Source: Acanthaster planci (Eukaryota; Echinodermata; Asteroidea; Valvatida; Acanthasteridae). Taken from it: 14,221 nucleotides of DNA. The position numbers and the translations under genes are program-made. The stretch lies in contig NW_019091358.1 in assembly GCF_001949145.1 (NCBI RefSeq), forward strand, positions 1,048,053 through 1,062,273, read 5' to 3'. How positions within the stretch are numbered: the first letter of the stretch is position 1; every line of letters starts with the position of its first letter. Below the pieces are notes generated by a model. It ran no database searches, had not been told where the DNA came from, and was given only the letters and a program-made list of their open reading frames with translations. This document shows, one piece after another, positions 6,269 through 14,221 of this stretch.

Positions 6269-9200
6269 GGCTACAGAAGAGCCTTTTGTTGGCAAAAACT
6301 TGCTACATTTCTGGACATGCGAAAGTAATTTCGGCCCTCGTCACCGGCTTCAGGCAACCACATTTTACAAGATGCCTATCTACCTCGCTTCCGCACCCTG
6401 CAAACCAAGTATCTACGGTGCATATTCCAGAACTGGAAACTTTTGAAAAGATGGGCCACACTTTCGAAAGTCACCAGCAACTGTATCAGTTTTCGCTGCG
6501 TGAACCAGACAAGTTCTGGGGGACGCTAGCCCGGTCGAGGCTACGCTGGTACAAGGACTTTGATAAGGTCTCGGAAGTCGATTGGGCCGAGGGGAAAAAC
6601 GCCTGGTTTCTAGGAGGAAAGATTAACGTGTCTGGTAAGTAACAACTAAGTCTGTATGTGGGTCATCTCGTACACGGGACAACTCGTACCCAGGTCAACT
6701 TGTGCCCCAGTCAACTCGTGCCTGAGTCAATTTGTACTCGAGTCAACGTACCCTTGCATGTATTACTGTCTTCAGTGGACATCTTAGCAATGGCTGCTTT
6801 GCTTGCAAACAATCAACTTTTTAATTAATTTTAATTTATTGCATTGTACAATCCTCTCCTTCACTTCAAAAAATCCTTGGGCAGTGTTGTATCCGACACC
6901 TTGATGTCCAAGACCGAAACCATGGCATACGATACCAAGACCGATACCTACTCCTTCAAGACCAGGACTTCCAGACCGAGACTTTTGCAGGTCGAGACCG
7001 AGACCAACCATAAAGCAATGTTTAGTTTTTACCAAAAGGTAAATAGGGACAAACATATGGCAGTACAGTTAAGTACAAAAGAAATAAAATGAAAACATTA
7101 GAATAAACTCACACACACAAATAGGTCAGATTTTTGGACCACTGTGCAAACCAAATCTTGTCGCGCACCGGAGCGCTAGTTTTCCTTCCAGAGTTGCCTT
7201 TGATCGAGCACAAGTCCTACTCTGATCAGTATCCAATCAAAATTTTTGCACGGCCATTTATGACATTGGCCTAATATGGAACGTAAGGGCGTGGCTACCG
7301 GAGATTGGCAAACATAATGCTAAGTTTGAATATATGTAAGCACAATTGGATGTAGTGAGAATTTGGAATTGTTGTGCAGCGGAAATGTCGTACCGGTATG
7401 TTGCGTGGTCTCGGTTGATTATTAGTGAAATCTCACCGCGTGCTTTTTACACGAGTTGTCCTGGGTACGGGGGGTCCTAGATACTAGCTAGCTAAATTTC
7501 ACATTGTTGGGACATTTTATCACTTTCTGGTACGGAATTATCTTGGAAATGTTGCATCTCTTGGAGTGATACGTTTGCTGTTTTCTGACCTAGTTGTGTC
7601 ATTGGGAATGCTATTCCTATTACAACATTTTAAGTGAAATTTTGTGTTGTCCGTGTATGGAACTCTTTCCAAATGCTCAACAACTCTTGACAATAAAATA
7701 GATCGTCTGCCTTAAGGCTAATCAAAATAAATGGCTTGTTTATCATCCCTCAAAGTCAATTCTTTTGGCTGGGAGGGCGAGGGCCTTTGATACCTGATAT
7801 TTGCACTGTGATGCTATTGACACAAATGTCTTGGGGTTTGTAGGTCAGACACTATTCACACTATGACATGTCGAACTACGCCCCACGGCATGGCAGCGTA
7901 TCGTACTATGACATGTCAAACCATGCGGCATGGCAGCGTATCATACTATGACATGTCAAACTATGCCCTACGGCATGGCAGTGTATCATACTATGACATG
8001 TCAAACCACGCGACATGGCACGGTATCGTACTATGACATGTCAAACTATGCCCTACGGCATGGCAGTGTATCATACTATGACATGTCAAACCACGCAACA
8101 TGGCACGGTATCGTACTATGACATGTCAAACTATGCCCCACGGCATGGCAGCGTATCGTACTATGACATGTCAAACCATGCGGCATGGCAGCGTATCATA
8201 CCATGACATGTCAAACTATGCCCCAGAGATTTACATTATGAGATTTACATGTGCATCACTTATTTTCTGTTGCACTGGTTGATGAGCCATCAGAAAGGGA
8301 TAACATGTCCTAAAATGTCAAATTTGCAATAAAAATATTAAAGCATGTTCTTAGAAAACAGAGAATTTTCCAGACCCGGGTTTATGCACAGAGCGTCAAG
8401 TGATGTCCAGTGTATGGAACACTTTCCGATATTTGTTTGAAAAAAATCAAAAATATTAAATATCAAATTAAGATTTGTTTTTAGAGCTGGCAGTGATGAA
8501 GCAACCAACTAATTTTAATCAGCCCAATCAGATGTTAGTTAAGCCTGTTACCAGTCGCATCCCAACTGACATTGATACCGGTAGGCCGAGCCTCCATTAC
8601 TGTACATGTAGCTGGGATAGTGGGCCAGTCCAACCATAGCACATACATAACTTGCCATTGTGTGTCATAGCATGTGTCAACGTCATTTCATTTCACGGAT
8701 CAGCATCTTGTGCTTGTAGAAATTAGTTCTTATATGTGTGATGATGAAATGGCAGGTTGGCAAACTGCCCGAGTACAAGTACCGGTACTGGTGCCATCAG
8801 TTTGAGTACGAGTACTTCACCATTTGAGTACAAGTGTTAATACTCACCATGCTCACCCGAGTAGTTCTTGAGTATCATACTGTGCATGTATGTAAGTAAG
8901 TACTGAGTATGAGTATGGTACTACAACACTGGATATGTGTAAAGCAAATGTTGCTATTTTTCTGCCAACCAAACTTTCTGGGAAGATAAGACTAGGCCCT
9001 AGCCTCTGTAGCTATGAGGGGCATATGCATGTACATGTACTTTACATACAGGAGTATTTTTTCCCTTATATTTTGGCAGTGGATATTGGACCAGGAACCA
9101 TATTATTTTTGTTTTGGCACCAACACAGTAACAGAACCTGCACAGTGCGTCTTTTGGAGGATAGAAATGTTACCGTGGCAAATCTTCTGGTTCCTTGCAT

Positions 9201-12200
9201 TCAGTGCATTGCCATTGTGAATGCTGTGTACGAGATAGAATTCAGTTCTAGTGCTGTTATGGACTTCATTTCCATTGAAAAAAAAAACTTCCAAGCCGTG
9301 AGTCATGCAGAGCAAACAAACTTTCCTGCAATTTAAATATGAATGATGTTGTGACATAATTGGGTTTGGAACCTCAAAACTGACCCCAGATTTGAGTCTG
9401 CACCGTCATCTTCTGATGGGGGTCGGCACCATGTTCCTTACCCATTTGTTAATGTAATAACTCGGATGGAAGGTGAATTTAATATTTACCAATGTCAGTG
9501 CTGGCTGTACCAAAAATAAAGTGACTGAATGACAGCAAAATGTGCACTTTGTTCTATTTAAATTATTAATCTAGGTACAGAGTGTCCACAGATATATAGG
9601 CATATTTGGATTATATTTTAAAATATCATGATGTGAAATATCAAAATATAACTTTCGTGTCATGGGCACCACTTTTTCTTCTTTATTTCAGAAGTTCTTT
9701 TTGAAAACATGAAAATATTGGTTGACTCTGAGATTTGTTTAAAGAAATGCAATGTAATTTGCAGAATGTTACCCTATTCATCTTCTAACAGCTTAGCTAA
9801 GGAATACACTGCACATTGTTCTTGGCGTATTATAAAGATTTGCGGGGATCAAATTAGAGAAGATCAATGAGACCGCCCGAGGCAAAGATCTGAATCCTAT
9901 CCAAATCTGATCAATCAGCTCAGCAGCCTCAGCTCAATCCAGGGTGAGAGGCTGTAGTGTACAAAGGCCTTGATAGACTAATTGTAAAATAACGCTAGAC
10001 AGGTTTGTGACCTGGGTCAAATCACAGAACTGAAGTAGGACACTATTATATTGTAGCACTAAACAAAGTTGATCAATACTGTACTTGTACATGTACAGTA
10101 TGTAGGTTCTTCAATATGAAGTTTCTGTGTAGCCTGGGTCCTACAATTATTTCATTGGTTCTGTCATTATTTATGTATTCATGTATGGTTTACAGTGACC
10201 AAAACCTGGAAAATTGGTTGAAATTCCAGACCTTTTTTTTTCACATGACAACTTTTACAAGAGCATCATTAAGGCCTACTCTACCTGTACAATATTGCAA
10301 CGTTATCCGACAGTCTCTTTAATGTGACATTTCCCTGTACACACTTTAAAAAAACTAATCAGTGCGAAAAGTCATTCATATCTGGTTCCTTGCATGTACA
10401 AATGTACCATAGTGCAGGCCTGTACCCTGTACGTTGCTAGTCTAGAATATTTCTCCACACTGCTCTCCATAAATTACAGGGGTGAGCTGGGTTTTGAAAA
10501 GAAATAACATAAATCATCACCTACCGGTACCAGCACTGTAGACCGGTATGCACAGTACTATACAGTACATGTTGCATGTTCTGGTGCTTCTAAACTGTCA
10601 TTACTATAATTATTCAAATATTGTAGGTTCATGCATTGAAAAGGGTCGGTAAGTTTTCAGAAGATGGAATTAATGCCTTGGAGAGATTTTGAAAGTCTTT
10701 TTTTTTTCTTATTTTGCCCTTTTGGTAAAGTTGGTCTTTGTCTTAAACAGTCATTACAATACCATTTTTAATGATCTTGTTAAGATTTCACAATGTCTTG
10801 ATGTATTCGCACTGTGTTCAGAGAAAGTGAAGCAGGTTTAGAAGCTTAAAACTGAAAATGCATAAGAAATGTTTGACCAGTGTTTATGAAAATTGAATGT
10901 GTCAGTATGGTGAATGTTAAATAAGATATGAGTTTCTAAAGATGAGTTGTAACTGTATGCTGATTGACATTATCACATTTGAAGGTAAATTGTTTGAAAT
11001 AAGGTCCATGTATTTTGCAACTTGCAACAGTCGTTGCTACAAAATGTTTAGCCCTATCTCCCGGGGCTCCTGCCCTAGAAAGCATACTGAACCTCACAAA
11101 ATCCAACAGGTACATGTACGTGTACATGCAGGTCACTGTACCAAACCTGATAAACTCTTAACAGAATGAGCCCGTTGGAGTGTGAGTGGTATGGTATGGA
11201 TGGGTCTATGCAGTATAGGATGACTTGCACTGAACAGTACCAAACCTGACAAAATCAAGCAACTCACACAGAATCCAACACCATCTCCCTGGGCCTTTCA
11301 TCCCAAGTCTGAACAAAGTTCAACAAGTTCATCAGGTATGGTACCAAACCTGCAAAAACCTCACAAAACCTGCTGTTGGAGTTACGGTAGTCAGTAGTTG
11401 GAGGTGGGATGCTCTACACGTATTGAACCTAAAGTCCCGCCTGATTTTCATCTTTCTCATGAATACAAGTAAGAGCATCCTGGCCTGCTTCGTGTACTAA
11501 CAAAAACAAATGTTTGTGCTCTAATGCTGAAATTAAAATTGAAATGGTTTGAACAATGTCTCGATAAAACAGAAATGAGGAAGAAGATCCTTGTAACCTT
11601 TTGTCTTCAGTTGCTATTAATTTTTCTAATACTTTTTACGGTTACGGTGTACATGTACCACCATATTTGTTCGTCATACCAATCTGAGAAGTCTAGAAGA
11701 CGTGTTTTATTGTGGACATGTGTTTGAGGAACAATTTAGGGAACAATTAGTTTTACTCTACAGAAAATAAAACAAAACATAAACAACCTCAACTCTTGTG
11801 TTACTTTTCTTGTCCGGCACACATACCAGTACAGTGTACCAGTGTGTGTACATGTACCAACCCTATCCACACGTGTACACTGTACATGTATTCCTGTATG
11901 GAACTGTCTTTTAAATGAGCTTTACAATCAACTCTTAATAAGACAGAAATAGAGTGTGCTTTGAAATTGAATTAAAAAAAAATGACTGAATCTGTATTCT
12001 GGATACAAAGAGGAACTCACCTTGAATTGCTTGTAGATATTGTTGCTTTCAAAATCTCAAGCATTATCCCTGTGTTCTCTGTCTTGCTGTCAGTTCAATT
12101 AACATTGTGTTGCATATGAAGTAACCTCTGATTATCTGATTTCGAATTGGACTGTGTTGCTTGCTCGCTTGGTTTGTACAGCAGGTTCTCTCCTGCCGTG

Positions 12201-13766
12201 AAAAAAACCGTGCTTGACTCCTGGGCACAAGCCAATCAAATTGTTGAATTTACGCCCTGCCAACTGTGACGTTGAATATACGTCATTCCATTTCAGAGGA
12301 CAGTGAAGGGAGTTCCTGATTTTGTGCTCTGTTGCCCAATGGCTTGGGCCCCAGAGTGCAAGTATGTCACAGCTGCCATTCTTGCCAAGGGTTGTTACGG
12401 TAGGGAGACCAAACAAAACATCCGATTTCTGTCCTGTGCAGACTCTGACCTTGTTACCTGTTGACGCCTCTCTAAATTTGATCTGTCAGATCTGTGTTCT
12501 AGCTGTCCTTTTTTTTTACTAAAAAGGGAATGAAAGAGGGTAAAAAAAAATTGAAAAGCCACCCTGCTTTTGTGATGTATTTCATACACAGTGGGAAATG
12601 CTAGAAAATGGAAAAATGAGAAATGACAACAATTCCTGTTTGCTGTTTAATGCAACAACAGTTGCCATAGCAACCAGAACCGGGCACGGACATGTATTGC
12701 ACTTGCCATCAACATGCATTGCACAACTTCACATAGACAGAGTGCAGACTTGTGACATTGTTGCATCTATTTATTGGCTCGTCATGTCGTTGAGATGTTT
12801 TCGAATGAAAATCAAAGGTTAAAGGGTACATGTAGCTGTATGTGCTGCCTATTGTATGAAAAGTATTTGACATTTGTATTAGGTTCGATGCATTTAAAAG
12901 TGCACTTTTTAAAAATGTTTCAAATTATTCATTCTTTTCTGGACAACTGAGGACACTGTTACTGTGATACTTGTTATCTAGGGAAGATATGGCCCAGTGC
13001 ACAGGTTTTCTTTTCTGTTCAAATTGTGAACCCAGAATTTACTTTCCGAAAACATTTCCGGGAAAGGGTTGCTTGCTTGCTTATTGCTATGTACATATAC
13101 TTGCTCAACAGTGAATTACCAAATAGAAGAACACTTAAGCCTGCAAATTCTCCAAAGATACTTTTTGCATACACCATATAAGTAAGTAATATTTACTCGG
13201 TAGGTTTCCTTCCTGACATTGTAGAGATTCGTGAAAAAATTCCATTGGTGCTAATATGTTTTGGGTTTTTTTTGCTAAAAGTAAGTAGACATTACATTTA
13301 GTCTTTCACAGCCAAATCTAAAGTCCTAAACCTTCCCTGCAGATCCTAAAGGAGTTGCACTGCATTTTGCAGGATTGGGGAATAACAGAGGCACTTGCAG
13401 ATCATAGACACTGGTACTGGTAGTGTACATCGGTTTCCTGCATAGCGAAAGATTGTGGAAGACTCAGAATGTTCCTATCAAACTTTTACTGTTATTTTGC
13501 TCCCTGCTGAGAGCGGCTACTTGATAAGAATAATTTCATTGTGTCACTGAAAGTGTCTCTGCTCGCCCTCATGCCACAAGTCTGTCAATTCTCCTATTTT
13601 TTAACGTCTGTTTCATTACGTTTCTTCTTTAACTTCTTGTCTGTTTTACTTCTCGTTTGACCTTTCCAGTGAATTGCATTGATCGACACAAGGAGGCAAA
13701 TCCAGACCGAGTTGCTCTCATATGGGAGAAAGATGAACCAGGACAAGAAGAGAGGATTACATACAA
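6262..13766 (+). CDS. ACSS1: Mitochondrial acetyl-CoA synthetase, N-terminal part (ACSS1 type)
   Basis: Partial, running off the window: exons 6262..6634 and 13670..13766, giving residues 1 to about 156 of a family usually 650-700 long. The enzyme makes acetyl-CoA from acetate, ATP and CoA through acetyl-AMP. Residues 1-45 are basic, hydroxylated and acid-free (KSLLLAKTCY, FTRCLSTS), a typical mitochondrial presequence, so this is the ACSS1 rather than the cytosolic ACSS2 type. Residues 69-125 form the acetyl-CoA synthetase N-terminal domain (DKFWG, LRWYKDFDKV, WFLGGKINVS). Exon 2 continues with VNCIDRH, ALIWEKDEPG and RITYK, hallmarks of the family; the ATP/AMP-binding core and catalytic lysine lie beyond the window. 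Donor CTG|GTAAGT and acceptor TTTCCAG|TG join in phase 1 to restore V125; exon 2 ends at ACAA|GTAAAA in phase 2. The ATG has an excellent context (AACATGG). Promoter-like ETS and CTCF motifs lie just upstream. Confidence 0.92.
6661..6753. repeat. 16-bp tandem repeat, ~5.8 copies
   Basis: Consensus about RGTCAACTCGTRCCCN. Units start at 6661, 6677, 6693, 6709, 6725 and 6741; the last is 2 bp short internally and truncated. It begins 26 bases after the ACSS1 exon 1 donor. An inverted copy of one unit lies at 7448-7470. Confidence 0.8.
6908..7008. repeat. Degenerate GACCGA/GAGACC repeat
   Basis: AAGACCGA, CAAGACCGAT, AAGACCAGGA, AGACCGAGAC and GAGACCGAGACC follow one another over about 100 bp, an imperfect 6- to 12-bp repeat. 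Open frames on both strands across it are repeat by-products. A reverse-complement fragment (GGTCTCGGTT) is found at 7407-7416. Confidence 0.6.
7407..7470 (-). repeat. Inverted fragments of the two upstream repeats
   Basis: GGTCTCGGTT (7407-7416) is the reverse complement of the GACCGAGACC core seen before 7008 (9 of 10). The stretch 7448-7470 reads, on the minus strand, GTACCCAGGACAACTCGTG, matching the 16-bp array across its unit 2/3 junction (17 of 19). Together these give an inverted arrangement around 6661-7470. Confidence 0.45.
7860..8225. repeat. 85-bp dimeric minisatellite, ~4.3 copies
   Basis: Alternating 45-bp (A) and 40-bp (B) monomers: A at 7860, 7945, 8030, 8115 and 8200 (partial); B at 7905, 7990, 8075 and 8160. 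Every monomer opens with an ACTATGACATGTCAAAC-like segment containing the 10-bp palindrome TGACATGTCA; eight are perfect and the first is altered to TGACATGTCG. A monomers add an ATGCC-CTAC-GGCAT type mini-hairpin. Dimers 1 and 4 resemble each other, as do dimers 2 and 3, giving an X-Y-Y-X order. Because 85 is not a multiple of three, near-identical short open frames appear in all three frames; they are not genes. Confidence 0.95.
8771..8921. repeat. GAGTAC/GAGTAT-rich degenerate stretch
   Basis: GAGTACAAGTACCGGTACTGG, GAGTACGAGTAC, GAGTACAAGT, GAGTAGTTC, GAGTATC and GAGTATGAGTATGGTAC recur over 150 bp, an eroded simple repeat of 6 bp. Many GTAC self-complementary words lie within it. Confidence 0.5.
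10077..10100. repeat. Short hairpin with GTAC-rich arms
   Basis: TACTGTAC (10077-10084) and GTACAGTA (10093-10100) are perfect 8-bp inverted arms around an 8-nt spacer that itself lies in a TGTACATGTACA palindrome. Confidence 0.5.
11090..11364. repeat. Diverged ~100-bp repeat, three copies
   Basis: GTACCAAACCTG starts at 11138, 11237 and 11341, spaced 99 and 104 bp. Neighbouring words also recur: CCTCACAAAATCCAACAGG-like near 11092, ACACAGAATCCAACACC near 11267, and CCTCACAAAACCTGCTG near 11359. This suggests an old tandem duplication that has decayed. Confidence 0.45.
11830..11884. repeat. Imperfect 17-bp-arm inverted repeat
   Basis: TACAGTGTACCAGTGTG (11830-11846) pairs with CACACGTGTACACTGTA (11868-11884) at 15 of 17 positions, the two mismatches forming an internal CA/AC loop. 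The 21-nt spacer contains TGTACATGTAC. It could fold as a hairpin in RNA or DNA; no function is implied. Confidence 0.6.
12267..12285. promoter_or_regulatory. Inverted CRE half-sites in intron 1
   Basis: TGACGT and ACGTCA flank a 7-nt spacer. Each is a half-site of the CREB/ATF element TGACGTCA. Spacing differs from the classic site, so this is only a weak candidate. Confidence 0.15.
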
Positions 13767-14221
13767 GTAAAATCAAAATACATTTGGTTTATTGACAGTT
13801 TGCTGAACGATTGATGTTTTGAACGAGATGGAGAGGACTTGGGTTTACTGTAGGACTTGAATGGTTTTGTTTCATTTCAGGGTCTGCCGTTTTGCAGTTT
13901 CTCCCCAGTTGTATAAACTCTGTTTTAAATTGAAAACAGAAGGTGCTTTGTTGTTGCTCTGTACCGTTTGCAGAGAGAAAGAAAATTTCCATCGGTCCTG
14001 TCAGTAAAGTTTATTTGAAAGTCACTTTTAAATGTTAACAAATAATGTTACGAAAAAAGGAAGTCATCCATGTGTGTAGTCACTTAAGTTTTAGGATTTG
14101 AATCAGATTGGAGGCCTTGTAATTTGTTACAAAATCCCCTTGCTGCCCAGTTTTCCCCAATTCCTGAAATTAAAAAGGTTGCTTGGCGTTGAATAATATC
14201 CAATCCAATCCAAAAACGTGT
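13767..14221 (+). other. ACSS1 intron 2, 5' part
   Basis: Begins with donor GTAAAA after the ITYK-coding end of exon 2; the acceptor is not in the window. A good-looking acceptor (TTTCATTTCAG at 13880) is followed by an open stretch whose translation does not resemble the next part of acetyl-CoA synthetase, so it is probably a decoy. Nothing else is evident. Confidence 0.7.

Larger units (their letters stand above)
6635..13669 (+). other. ACSS1 intron 1 (7,035 nt)
   Basis: Phase-1 intron with a perfect GTAAGT donor and a pyrimidine-rich acceptor ending TTTCCAG. It is AT-rich and holds several tandem and inverted repeats, listed separately. Between the repeats (roughly 7021-7406, 7471-7859, 8226-8770, 8922-10076, 10101-11090, 11365-11829 and 11885-13669) I see no gene. 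The longest open frame, 8935-9336, begins at an ATG inside repetitive DNA, has no recognisable domain and is probably chance. Several AATAAA words occur, as expected from base composition. Confidence 0.8.

Noticed and set aside
7860-8225. CRISPR-like array
   Set aside because: Units are contiguous tandem monomers with similar sequence throughout; there are no unique spacers, and the context is a eukaryotic intron.
8935-9336. Open frame of 133 residues in ACSS1 intron 1
   Set aside because: It is the longest intronic frame and starts with ATG, but its composition is not protein-like, it has no known motif and it emerges from a repeat-rich stretch; chance is more likely.
12322-12522. Open frame with CSVAQWLGPQ-like start, considered as SINE-derived
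   Set aside because: No tRNA promoter boxes, tail or target-site duplication could be recognised, and the resemblance is too short.
12881-12892. GGTTCGATGCA resembling a tRNA B box
   Set aside because: The end does not fit the B-box consensus and no A box, cloverleaf or tRNA-like arms surround it.
13881-14006. Possible ACSS1 exon 3 after the acceptor-like TTTCATTTCAG
   Set aside because: The frame required by exon 2 is open for about 40 codons, but the peptide does not resemble the helix that follows ITYK in acetyl-CoA synthetases, and it ends in a stop.

Overview
The window looks like nuclear DNA from an animal. It is AT-rich, mostly noncoding, has GT-AG introns of about 1 kb and 7 kb, and its proteins have metazoan relatives. 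I favour a marine invertebrate, perhaps a deuterostome such as an echinoderm, hemichordate or amphioxus. That rests only on gene style, on the abundance of TGTACATGTACA-type words and on a foldback-like repeat, so it is a weak inference.

Layout: positions 1-278 are upstream sequence. A two-exon gene on the plus strand (coding 279-426 and 1486-2150) encodes a mitochondrial methyltransferase of the CSKMT/METTL12 type, the citrate synthase lysine methyltransferase. Its first exon carries a predicted mitochondrial presequence and joins exon 2 in phase. Positions 2151-4624 are noncoding, with a degenerate array of about 30 bp around 3740-3910. An intronless three-finger C2H2 zinc-finger gene lies on the minus strand at 4625-5290. 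After about 970 bp of intergenic DNA, a plus-strand gene for mitochondrial acetyl-CoA synthetase (ACSS1 type) begins at 6262. Only its first two coding exons are here (6262-6634 and 13670-13766), separated by a 7,035-nt intron. The window ends in intron 2.

Intron 1 of the synthetase gene holds most of the repeats: a 16-bp tandem array with an inverted copy 0.7 kb away, a GACCGA-rich stretch, an 85-bp dimeric minisatellite (7860-8225) built around the palindrome TGACATGTCA, a GAGTAC-rich stretch, three dispersed copies of an approximately 100-bp motif, and a 17-bp-arm hairpin.

The two mitochondrial genes act on the same metabolic step. ACSS1 makes acetyl-CoA in the matrix, and CSKMT modifies citrate synthase, the enzyme that consumes it. 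Both start codons lie in YY1-like ATGGC motifs. No co-regulation is shown by the sequence; it is a hypothesis. I saw no convincing viral gene, transposase, tRNA, rRNA or CRISPR array.
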